Shown here in pieces: positions 1-10,011 of a stretch of 64,000 bases of DNA. A model generated the notes under the pieces. The model saw nothing but the letters and a program-made list of their open reading frames with translations. It made no database searches and was not told the origin of the DNA. Numbering within the stretch: position 1 is the stretch's first letter; the number at the start of each line of letters is the position of its first letter. The DNA comes from Bryum argenteum. Taxonomy: Eukaryota > Streptophyta > Bryopsida > Bryales > Bryaceae. The translations under genes and the position numbers were made by a program. The stretch lies in the NCBI GenBank assembly GCA_037043015.1, contig CM073326.1:14578345-14642344 (forward strand), given 5' to 3'.

Positions 1-600
1 CCTACTTCCTCACCTCTGATCTAGTGTTCAACCTCAGGCTCTCAGTTCCTTCACCTTCCTTCCACCTTTGTCTCTCACCTTCTCTTGTCAAAAAAAATGG
101 GAAGATTGATAGCCCATTTATGAGTATTCAAACCATTATTGAGTGCTCTTTTCAGAAAAGAAAAATAATTGAACTTGATTGTCTACTTCAGCAACCTCCA
201 CATCACATAAAGATTAGACAACATGTTCAAATCGTGTCTATTCTGTTTGTGCTCTTTTACTACTCAACCATATTCTGAACAAAATAATTGAGTTGTTGCC
301 AAATTCTTACAAAAAGGTCAAAGAAGTCTACCATCTTTGCCTAGTCAGCAACATGTACATCACGATAGTGTGGTCTGGTCTTTGATCAATTATTATTGGT
401 GCCTAGTCAAAAGATGTATCTTGCTGGTGGTATAGATTCTGCATGCATACTCTTGGTGCCTATTCAAAAACTTTTTGTTGCTATAGTTTGATCTAAGGCC
501 ACTTATCCTTACTGCATAACCAAAAGATGTATGTCACATCAGTGTGCTAGCTAACCACTTATCCTTAGTACTTGATGACAAGTTGTAAGTTACGACAGCA
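1..600 (-). repeat. Inverted fragment of the ~3 kb segmental repeat (R-unit)
   Basis: Read on the minus strand, this stretch resembles parts of the R-unit found three times to its right. The reverse complement of about 300-345 (GGTCAAAGAAGTCTACCATC on the plus strand) matches the 'gactaggtaatcatggtagac...' segment near 8,020-8,055. The reverse complement of about 30-100 matches the GAGAGG-rich block at 2,360-2,480 and 8,330-8,500. The copy lies head to head with the direct copies and runs off the window edge. No credible coding region is seen. The extent is by eye. Confidence 0.5.
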
Positions 601-958
601 TGGTGTTTGACCACTTCAACTTAGAACTTATCTTTAGTGCAATATGTTATCTGTGACTTGTGTATCCCTGGAACAAATCAATATTCAAAGCTTGGCTTTC
701 AAGAGCCAAGTAAATGTATGACACAACAATGCAAATTACTAAATTCACATATTCAATGAAAAAGATAAGAATCAATTGATATAGCAGCAGCATGATACTT
801 TCTTTTATGTAGTAAGAGACCACAGTCGTATTTATATTCTTCTTCACTTCGGGCAGGGGTTCCGTTCAGAAATGATCTAATGTGCACATATTTAACACAA
901 TCATCAGAATTCGAAGCATGTTTTGAACTTTCTGCACTTTTAAGTCATTCAGCTACAA

Positions 959-1211
959 CCTCAATTCCGTTAAAATGGCACTATGCCATGTGTCATTTTG
1001 TCACACCAAATCTTACATATGCGCTCACATGGAGTGGTGTATTCTATAATATCACAGTTTTTTTAATTATATCACTCCTTTATGGACATTATCACTCATT
1101 TTTCATAATATCACCTTCAAATTCTGTTATATCACATGGTTTTTGAACTGCAATTCAGAAAGTTGAGGAGTGCCATTTTAGCAGCATTATGCCATTTTAA
1201 CGGAATTGGGG
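959..1211. mobile_element. MITE-like element with terminal inverted repeats
   Basis: The left end, CCTCAATTCCGTTAAAATGG at about 959, is matched in inverse by CCATTTTAACGGAATTGGGG ending at about 1,211, with about 25 bp of near-perfect inverted repeat. The ~250-bp interior is AT-rich with repeated ATATCAC words and has no credible ORF. No clear target duplication was recognised, so the superfamily is unassigned. An internal fold-back of the surrounding repeat is the alternative. Confidence 0.55.
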
Positions 1212-3079
1212 ATCTACCGAGCACACTATTTTCTTCACTACGCGTTTGGTTGATACCTGGGGATCGTCAAATTACCAATTCACATGGTGTGTTTAGTAAT
1301 GTGCTTTCACTTGTCTAATAGGCAGTCTTTTGACATGACCAATCGTCATAATGTTCCAGTGATTACGTAGGCTTCAGCTTGGCTAACAAATGACACATCA
1401 CGGTGCTTGATCTGCGGAAACTACAAATGAGTAGTGAATGATGTGATTGAACATGTGTAAGTTCTGAAATTTCATAACGAGCTCAGAATCAAAGCCTTCA
1501 CCATGAGCTCTTTTCGTGGAGTAATTGCATGTGAACTGTCTTTGTGGAATGAATGTGTGCAATGTTGTTAACTCCTCTTACTACAAGATTTTTATTAGAG
1601 AATGATGTAACTATCCATTCAAAATCACCTAACATGTAGCTTTCATGTAAAGCATAAGAAAGAATTGAGATGTTGATGCTTTCAAGAGAGAATGTAACCT
1701 GGTTTTGTGGGGTTATATATACTTTCACAAAGCTTCGATAATAGTAAAGTTACAAGAATGAGGTTGTTTATGTTCCTCTATTTTATAAGATTTAGCTGTG
1801 CTTGCAAAAGTATGAGAGGTTGAGGTTGTTTCAATCATCCATGAAGAACATAAGGTGTAATAGATAGATCATACAAACCCAAGGAGGTAGATTGTATTAC
1901 ACTCTTATGGTGCTTCTTCACAAGGTAGGATGAAATTTGTTGACTGAGAACAAAGCCAATGGTCAAGATCTTATTGAAGTAGTAAAAATATTGGTATTGT
2001 AAAATTTAGTATCATACAGAAATTACATACATCTTTTGACATAGAGGGTGTAAAAGACAACATCCACTGATAAGTGGTCAAAGACACACCCTAGTGACAT
2101 ACAACTTTTGCAAGGCATTCACAATAGACCTCTTTGACTTGATCTCAACAATGAGCGTGCTTTGACAAGATGTTGTTTACTTTGTGTGCTACATGGTTGA
2201 ATAGTAGAAAGAGCACGCAGAGTTTGATGTGATTAGAACATGTTGCCCAGTCTCTAAGTGATGTGGAGGTTGCGTAAGTTCTAAAAAAGTTCTCCTTTCT
2301 AAAAGAGCACTCTATACTAGTTTGAGTTCCTATGAATAGGCGATCATTGCTCCAATTTGTGTAGAAGAGAAGGTGAGAGGCAAAGGTGAGAGGTGGTAGA
2401 GTGAAGAAAGTGAGAGCCACATGTTAGATAGCACGTACAAGTGAGAGCAAGTGAGAGAGAAGGATAGATACGGAACGTGGGAGAGAGGTGGTGAAAGATG
2501 AGCACACATTCATTTCTCTACTATGGTTTTCCAAGACTATATATTGTGAATTTGGACGTTAGACTTTGTTGCATGCTTGGTTCCTTCTTCGAGAGCTCTA
2601 TTCAAACAAACGTATTATAGTTGAACTTGTTGATAGTACTTCTCGACCTTCAGTGGACTTCTACGATGTATTTGCAAGATCAACCTTGTATAAGTTCCTC
2701 TGGAGATCGAGAAGTTTTATTACCATGTTCAATGCATTGTACACCACAACTACTTTCAACAACACTATCAAAGCCTCAGTTTTAAGTTGAAGTTGCATCT
2801 AGCGTCATGTTAGATTTCTTGTGAAGATTATAAATAGTATGAGAACCTTTAGTGATAACAATGCAAATAAGCTCCATTCCATTCTTCAATCATTCTTTGA
2901 ATCACTGCACAAGGTAAGTACTATAGACTGATAAGTTCACTATTATAATCTCAATGGTATCGTTAATCTTCATTTTCAAGGGAAAATAATTCAAAAACAT
3001 GAGTACTTCTTACTTTGGTTAATTCAATGATAAGTAACGTCTTTGTTTCTTTACTAGTAATATCTTTCGATGCTAGATA

Positions 3080-3610
3080 CCTTTTTCATCTTCACATTGC
3101 TAGTTGCAAATTTGTATCAGTACGCTAAAAATGACAACATACTCAAAAAAACTTGCATTTCCTTCTATTGCCCTTGCATGGCATTTGAGAATTTGACTTA
3201 TACTGCACTGCAGCCACACCTCTCTCTAATTTCAAGTATCTATCAACAAAGTGAGAGTTGAAGTGTTTTACCCCTTCGAGACACTTTGTATTCTTTTTCT
3301 GCTTTACAAGTCTCACAACAGATTCCTACAGAAAAGACGAAGAAGTGACACATCTTCTTCATCTTCAGACATTCCTAGTGCAGATTCGCATCAGTACGCT
3401 AAACAATGACAACATTCTCAACAGAGAGTATTATTAAATTTTCCAGTACCTGGAATCGCATTAGAGAATTTGACATCCCTCTGATCAAGCATGTTGCTAC
3501 ATAGTTGAACTCTTTCTCACTCTTTCCCCTCTGCAGCAAGGAATACCTGCACACAATTCCTTCAACAATCTTCAATCCACTTGGTACCCATGTTTTGCCA
3601 TTCATGCTTT
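3080..3610 (+). pseudogene. Decayed DHAR 5'-end-like segment in R-unit 1
   Basis: This stretch contains GATCAAGCATGTTGCT (about 3,483) where the DHAR gene has TCAAGCATGTTGCTGC at its start codon (20,971). A related upstream segment ('catcagtacgctaaa', 'gagaatttgaca') is present twice, near 3,110-3,200 and 3,390-3,480, so this copy is partly duplicated. There is no intact reading frame. The homology call rests on short matches in conserved order with the copies at 6,650 and 9,150. Confidence 0.4.
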
Positions 3611-3774
3611 GCTTGCGAGTAAGGCATAATTACTGGATTGAGCTTGCAAATGACTGGACAGATGCAATCTTCTCTCTGAAAAAGAGCTCATGCTTTGCTT
3701 GCGAGTAAGGCATAATTACTGGATTGAGCTTGCAAATGACAGGACAGATGCAATCTTCTCTCTGAAAAAGAGCG
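3603..3774 (+). repeat. 86-bp direct tandem duplication
   Basis: Two adjacent copies (3,603-3,688 and 3,689-3,774) begin CATGCTTTGCTTGCGAGTAA and differ at about one position (ACTGG versus ACAGG). The near identity shows a much more recent duplication than the surrounding R-units. Confidence 0.9.
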
Positions 3775-4071
3775 CACGGTGACAGAAGTCCTTTCATTTC
3801 TTACTCTTTTTCAACTCCTCAAACAGGATGGGCTCAATGATTTCTGTAAATTTCCATTCGTATGTTCAAACACATCACTCATTTGCACTTCACTATTGCA
3901 TTCCGTCAGTACAAAATTGAGAAAGTATTTGGTTACTTAGCAATTACAGTTCTTTTTGTTGATAAAATTTGGTAATCATATTATTAAAATTACGAATTAA
4001 AATGTTTTAGTAATGCCAAAATATACCGTTGATAGAATTATTTTAATCAAAAGCAAGTTATGAGCATATTG

Positions 4072-4112
<41 letters not shown>
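4072..4112 (+). repeat. A41 homopolymer
   Basis: An uninterrupted run of 41 A residues. The equivalent place in R-unit 3 (about 7,755) has only 'cataaaaactta' between the same flanks, so this looks like slippage expansion inside a repeat rather than the tail of a retroposed copy. Confidence 0.9.
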
Positions 4113-4114
<2 letters not shown>

Positions 4115-4379
4115 TATTATCTTTGTATACAACTTATGATATTTAGCATCCATGGAGATAACCTTTAAAAACCAACCATTGTTAAGAGCATATTACTAAT
4201 GCAAGAAATACCACCTCAATTTGGTTGTTTCCTTCTGATAAGTAATGATTTATTAATTTAGTCCTATTGATATTTAAGGGCTATTCAGAAGACTTTTCTC
4301 ACCATACAAAATCAAAGTCCAAAAGGCTGAGAGAATACCGACATACCTCCTTCATCTTCACATTCTTCATCTTCACATT

Positions 4380-4530
4380 CTTCATCTTGCATTGCCAATG
4401 ACAACATTCTCAAAAAAGTGTATTATCTTCCTTTGCGTCGCAGTGGAGAGCTTGACATCCCTCCGATCAAGCATGTTACTGCATACTCAGAACTCTTCTT
4501 ACTCTCTCCACTCTAGTAAGTGTTGTCTGA
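4380..4530 (+). pseudogene. Extra partial DHAR 5'-end-like fragment
   Basis: A short extra copy with CGATCAAGCATGTTACTGCA near 4,465, preceded by 'gagagcttgacatccctc' as in the other DHAR-like segments. It sits between R-units 1 and 2. There is no intact frame. Confidence 0.35.
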
Positions 4531-4639
4531 AAAGCAATTCTTCCATAAATAAAACGTACCAAATGTACATCTTGTCTAACAAATGAATAGAAATTTCGGT
4601 TTTTTCTTTCTCCAATACTATGGAGGATTTGCCAATGTG

Positions 4640-7420
4640 GCTTCTCTGCACATACTAAATCATTCAATTTCCACATGTAACTTCATTTTCCACAATAAGA
4701 GATATTGAGATGCTTTTACGACAGAATGATATTGGGGTGTTCCTATTAACTCCACAAAGATTCAACGAAAGAAAGTGAACAAGAATGATTGTGTTTCTAC
4801 TTTTTGAAAGCTTTGTAAAAACAAAAATTGTCAATAATGAGTCGTTTTACAAAATGAAGGTGTATCAAATAGATTGAACAAACCTAAAAGGGGTTATTTG
4901 TGTAGACTTTTATGATGCCTTCTCCACAAGGTAAGTTAAAATTTGTTAATTAAAAGCAAAGCTATAAGGATGCTAATGGATGTCAACACCCCCATGTAAG
5001 TGTTGAACTCTTTTAACCTATACTTATGATGTTTACGGGCAACCTCTAAAAACATGGTTAAGATCATATCGTAAAAACAAGAACTTTATAGTTTTGTGAT
5101 ATTTTGTACGATACACAATTGAGAAGACAACTTCTAAGATTAAGGTTGTAAAAGGCAAGAGCTACGAATACGTGGTTACAGACCATAGTATGCGAACACA
5201 CAGCTTTAGACTAGGCAATCATAGTAGAACTCAGTGACCTCATTGTAAAAGCGAGCTGATACTTTAGCAGGAAGTCAATTATTTTGTCTAGACAGTACAC
5301 TCTGGTTGAATTGTCAAAAAGCACAACCCACAATCGACATGATTTGAACATGTTGCCTAGACTTTACGTGATGTCCTGGTTTGCCCAAACTTTACGGGAT
5401 GTCGTGGTTTGCCCAAACTTTACGTGATGTCGTGGATTGCCCAATCTTTATGTGATGTGGAGGGTGGAGGTTGCGTGACTACACAAGTTCAATTATTTCT
5501 AAAAAGAACGCTCAATAATGGTTTGAATTCCTATAAATTGGCAATCATTCTTCCTAGTTGTTTACAAGAGAAGGTGAGGGAAGGTGTGAGACGAAGGTGA
5601 CAAAGGGGAGGCGATAGAGGAAAGCAAGAAAAGGTGAGAGAGGAGACGAGTGAAGAAAGCGAGAGCCAGAGGTTAGATAGTAGGTCCAAGGTGCAGGAGT
5701 GAGTAAGGGAGAATGTAACGGAGTGTGTAAGAATAGAGGTGAAAAATTAGCACAAGCTGTTCTTTTCTCTATCATGGTTGCACAATTGACTCTTTTGAAA
5801 TTGGTGATAGTACTTCTCGACGTGCAACCGACTTTTACACTATGATTGCATGATCAAATTTGTAAAAGTGGGGTTGGAAGTCGAAGAGTTTCTTCACCAG
5901 ATCATACGCACTATTTGATCATCAGAGCCACTTTCAGCAATCTCACCCCAACATGAATTTTGATCTCACTTATTGTTGGGTTTCTTGTCAAGATTAGAGA
6001 GTGTTAAAAGTGTCAGTCACAAACATTGGAATCAAGTATTCATCGATCATTCCTTGCTTCATTATAGGGAAAGTAGTTTTAGCAATGGTAAGTCCACTAA
6101 TATTGTATCTCCTTACTAGTCACTCTTCATTGCTGACGAACTCCATCCATTTCAAAAACATGAGTACTACCTCAATTAAGTTGTTTCCTTATCTTTATTT
6201 AGTTACTCATTTCTCTCAATGCTACTCATCTTACAAAAATATCCAGAGTTTTCTCACAGAAGTGATCTAAGCCACCGATGGAGAATAAGCCACAACGACA
6301 CTTCTTTCGCATTTCTAGTGCAACTTTGCAGTACTAAGCTGAAAATGACACATGCTCATATTAAAAGTAGATATATCTTCCACTGTTCCTTACGTCAAAT
6401 TTAACTGAACCGAGACTCATTCATGAAATCTAGAGTGAGAAGAAGATTATGAATTTATCAGTTTTGCAAAATAGTTATCATGCTAATTGAAAATTTACTA
6501 CAGAAAGAATTGAGTAGTTTACATTTCCAAGGGATCCCCATTCAAATTTTCAACTTCAATATTTATCTTGTTCACAAAAGCCATGGAGGAGCCCCATTCA
6601 CATCATTTCTGGAGTGGAAGTAATCCACAAGTAGGTAAATGTGCCAACCTTTGCATAGCAGTTGAGAATTTGACATACCTCCAATCAAGCATGTTGTTGT
6701 TGCATAGTCGAACTCTCTCCACTGCTGAAACAGCTCTTTGTAAGCAATTCTTCCATCCGTCATGCTTTGCTTGCATGTAAGACACTCCATTGGCATCCAC
6801 CGCAGCCACTGTTGGAGAACAATCAAGATTTTAGGTCAAATGTTGGCATCAGAGCTAAGTAATAACTCTTGGTACTGGATACATGAAGCACTAAGGCAAT
6901 TAGTTGAGTTTTATTGGTGGAGTAGAAATCTCCACTAATTGTGTTAGATAGGCTCTAATTGGAAGGAACCTCAACCTCAAAATATATCAATATATTGCAA
7001 TGAAGGTAAAATTCCTCTAAAATCTTGAAAAAAATTTAAAAATTTAAAAATTTAAAAATCAAAAATTAGTGTACTGTACTCATTCTACCGGGACACTTAC
7101 TTATGTATGCTATTCTCTCGACGAAAAGAGCTCATGGTGAAGGCTTTCAAGTCTTTCTTTCCCTTCCATTTCTCAAATCCTCAAACACGATGAGCTCATT
7201 CTTTAAGTTTCAGACACATGATCAAACACATCACACTCATTTGCTGTTTAATTGAAAATCTCTTGTTCCCAGATCAAAGCACCATTTGTGAGCCAATGCA
7301 CTTCAGCTCACAAGTCTACGTTAGAAACTCAAATGTACGTCATTACTGAAAGCATATCTCGATTGAATAACTGCCAGTGGAAGCACATTAGTAATCTTCA
7401 AAACATTGTCAAACACAAAC
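4640..7420 (+). repeat. R-unit copy 2 (degenerate ~2.8 kb segmental repeat)
   Basis: This copy has the same block order as R-unit 1. It has 'aacaagaatgattg' (about 4,775), 'gatattttgtacgatac' (about 5,098), the GAGAGG-rich block (5,570-5,740), 'gatagtacttctcgac' (about 5,805), a DHAR-5'-like part (6,270-6,820) and the end block 'tcctcaaacacgatgagc' (about 7,180). A short local amplification of 'ctttacgtgatgtcgtgg' lies at 5,360-5,450. No credible gene is present. Confidence 0.55.
6270..6820 (+). pseudogene. Decayed DHAR 5'-end-like segment in R-unit 2
   Basis: 'AGCCACAACGACA' (about 6,288) recurs upstream of the real DHAR gene (20,771). Near 6,680-6,760, TCAAGCATGTTGTTGTTGCA is followed by 'tagtcgaactctctccactgctgaaacagctctttgtaagcaa', closely parallel to DHAR exon 1 and its donor site. 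'ACACTCCATTGGCATC' (about 6,781) parallels DHAR exon 2. The frame is broken, so it is a 5'-only pseudogene copy. This is the clearest copy of exon 1. Confidence 0.5.
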
Positions 7421-7699
7421 TAAAGTAATCCCAGAAAAAAAATTCTTTGACATGACGATTGATTATTAACTGCCGAGCACATCTCCCGATCATACATCAT
7501 ATCATTGAAGAACATGCTTAGTAGTTTGAGAACACCCAGATATCAGACATGAAAATTAAGAAATTAGTGTTCCGTAGTATTTGACTAAATGGCTAAAAGT
7601 GCAGGAAAAGTTCATCTGATTTGTAATGGAGATACGTAAAAATCAGATGAAGTCCACTTAAATTCGAACTTCAACTCAACATGTTGTGATGCCAAAATG

Positions 7700-9660
7700 T
7701 ATCACAAGGTGAAAGTTTTTTTTTTATGATACAAAAGTAAGTCATGAGTACATAAAAACTTATAAATCTTAGTATACAACTTATGATAGTTAAGGTCCAA
7801 GGAGACAAATTTTCAAAGACATGGTCAAGGTTATAGTATCAAAATGAGAAAGTTTTTGGATTTATGATATTTTGTATCATATACAACTCACGGCACAGTT
7901 ACTAACACTAAAAGTGAACAGCTTTTGATATTAAGGTTGGGAATCTTTGTAAACTAATAAGGTTGGATATTGTAAAGTAAAACATCTAAGAACAAGTGAA
8001 GATCACACTGAAGCAACTTTTGACTAGGTAATCATGGTAGACTTCTTTTGACCTCATTGTAAAAGTGAGCATACTTTTACAAGACGTCAAGTCTATTGTT
8101 CACTATCTCGTTGAACACTAAAAAGGCCCAGTCAATAAAAAGTAAAAAGGCCCAGACAAAGCTGACATGATTTCGATATGTCGCTCAACCTATACTTCTA
8201 TGATTGATGATGAGGTTGCGTAAGTCTCAACAAGCTCACTTATTTCCTTTTAGAAAACAACACTCAATAATGATTTGATCCCCATGATCACGCCATCATT
8301 CTTCCCATTCTTCAACTCAACAAGTAAGAGAAGGTGAGAGGCAAAACTGCAAGGAGGGGAGAGAAGTAGTTGAGACTCGCAAGGAGACCATAGAGGAGGG
8401 TATATAGAAGGTGAAAGGAGAGGAGAGAAGTATTTGACACTCAGAGGGGAGACAATAGGTGAGAGGATTTAAGGAAGTGTGTGAAATAGGAGGTGAGAGT
8501 AGAGCAAACATTCTTCCCTTCTGTGTTGGAGGTTACACTTTGTTCAGTTTTTGGTTCTTTCTTGATGATATTCAAGAAGAACAATATGATAGTTGAAGTT
8601 GGTGACAAAACTTCTTGGCGTTCAAGAGACTTCTACAGTGTGAATATTTGCATGATCAAGCTTGTAGAAATCCCTTTGCAGGTCAAAAAGTTTCATTACC
8701 ACATTGGATGCACTAACCACCACACTTCTTTCCACATTCTCACCAAACCTTGAATTTTGAATCATTCAAAGTTGCTTTAGTGCACGGTAAGTAGTTCCGG
8801 CAACGGTAAGTTTACTACTATTGTAACTCCTTATTATAGTCACTCTTCATGTTTTGAGGCACTCAATCGGGTTCGAGAACATGAGTACTACCTCTTCCTT
8901 GCATTAAGCTAGTAGTATCTTTGTTTATTTACTGATTTCTCTAAATGCTATTTATCCTAATGAAAATATTCAGATTCTTCTCTCACAGCAGATTCAAGTC
9001 CCCTTCGTGAGAGCAAGTGAGAAGAAGCCACAACGACATACCAGTAGTTTCTTCATCTTCACATTCGTAGGGCATCAGTACGCTGACAATGACCAACAAC
9101 CGGGAAAATTTGCATTTCCTTCTATTGCTCTTGCATCGCGGCTGAAAAGTTGACATCTCTCCGATCAAGCATGTTCCTGTGCATCTGCAGAAACTGTTGC
9201 CACTGCAGAAAGCTTGCGTCCGATTGAGCTTGCAAATGTAGCGTTGTGTGATGTGCAGGTCCGCGTTCCAATAGATCGAGGGGTTACAAGTGCTCCCAGC
9301 GTTCCTGTAGACACTCCACTGGTATGTATCGTAAGCAGGAAAGTCGTCCACTCTTAACGGACAAAATTGGAAAGAATCTCAACTTTGAGATGTATACTAA
9401 TATTAGTTTTTAGTGAAGTTGTAGAGAAGTAAACATTATTGCACCCAAGACACTTCACATGCAATTTTCTCCATGAAAAATGCTCATTGTCAAGGCCTTG
9501 AAAGCCTTTTCTGTTTTTCAAATCCTCAAGCAGGGTGGACACATTCTGTAATTTCCAAACATGTGTTCAAAAACTCATTTGCAGTCAACTCAAGATCCCA
9601 TGCCCAGATCAAGCACCATGACACGTTTACAATGACGACTAACAAACGTCCTACAGTTAG
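7700..9660 (+). repeat. R-unit copy 3 (degenerate ~2 kb segmental repeat)
   Basis: This copy has the block order of copies 1 and 2: 'tatacaacttatgat' (about 7,780), 'gatattttgtatcata' (about 7,866), the GAGAGG-rich block (8,330-8,500), the 'ttcttggcgttcaagagac' segment (about 8,610), a DHAR-like part (8,985-9,345) and the end block 'tcctcaagcagggtgg' (about 9,521). It ends just before the 3' side of the coatomer gene. Confidence 0.55.
8985..9345 (+). pseudogene. Decayed DHAR 5'-end-like segment in R-unit 3
   Basis: This copy shares 'GATTCAAGTC' and 'AGCCACAACGACA' with the DHAR upstream region. It has GATCAAGCATGTTCCTGTGC near 9,160 at the start-codon position and 'ccactgcag' in exon 1. TGTGCAGGTCCGCGTT (about 9,254) is identical to the intron 1 / exon 2 junction of DHAR (21,145-21,160), and 'GACACTCCACTGG' parallels exon 2. 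The real exon 1 frame is not preserved. This is the best evidence that the R-unit contains sequence derived from, or ancestral to, the DHAR 5' end. Confidence 0.55.
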
Positions 9661-10011
9661 ATAAGTGACAGCACATTCCTAATCACATGATATCATTTAT
9701 ACAAATGCTTAAAATGAAAATGAGTAGTTTGTTGATCCCTAGAGATCAGTAATACACCAAACAAAGGCAGGCTGAAGAAAATATCGGCTTAAAAGCCACA
9801 TGACTGAAAGATCAAAACAGGCTCGGTGATTATGTTCAAAATGCACTCGATAATTTCTGAGCGAAACTCCTGCCGAAGTAAAGAAGAATTTAGATACAAC
9901 CGTGGTCTCTACAAATGAGAAGAAATTATCATTCATGCTGCTATAGTGATTCTAACGAACAAGTGAGGAACATCTACACGTGTTACAGAGGAGCATCTCA
10001 GTCGCAACTGA
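9661..10011. other. Short AT-rich spacer, 3' flank of the coatomer gene
   Basis: This lies between the end of R-unit 3 and the coatomer stop codon and presumably includes the 3' UTR of that minus-strand gene. No clear polyadenylation signal or other element was recognised. Confidence 0.4.

Larger units (their letters stand above)
1440..3990 (+). repeat. R-unit copy 1 (degenerate ~2.5 kb segmental repeat)
   Basis: This is the first of three direct copies sharing an ordered series of blocks. The blocks are a head with 'acaagaatga' (about 1,750), a 'tatcata' segment (about 2,000), a GAGAGG-rich purine block (2,350-2,480), a segment with 'gatagtacttctcgac' (about 2,626), a DHAR-5'-like part (about 3,080-3,610) and an end block with 'tcctcaaacaggatg' (about 3,810). 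Copies have diverged by many substitutions and indels, and no long ORF survives. Boundaries are approximate. Confidence 0.55.

Noticed and set aside
880..1146. 88-codon ORF at 880-1,146
   Set aside because: It spans the end of the MITE-like element at 959 and its AT-rich ATATCAC words; no domain is seen.
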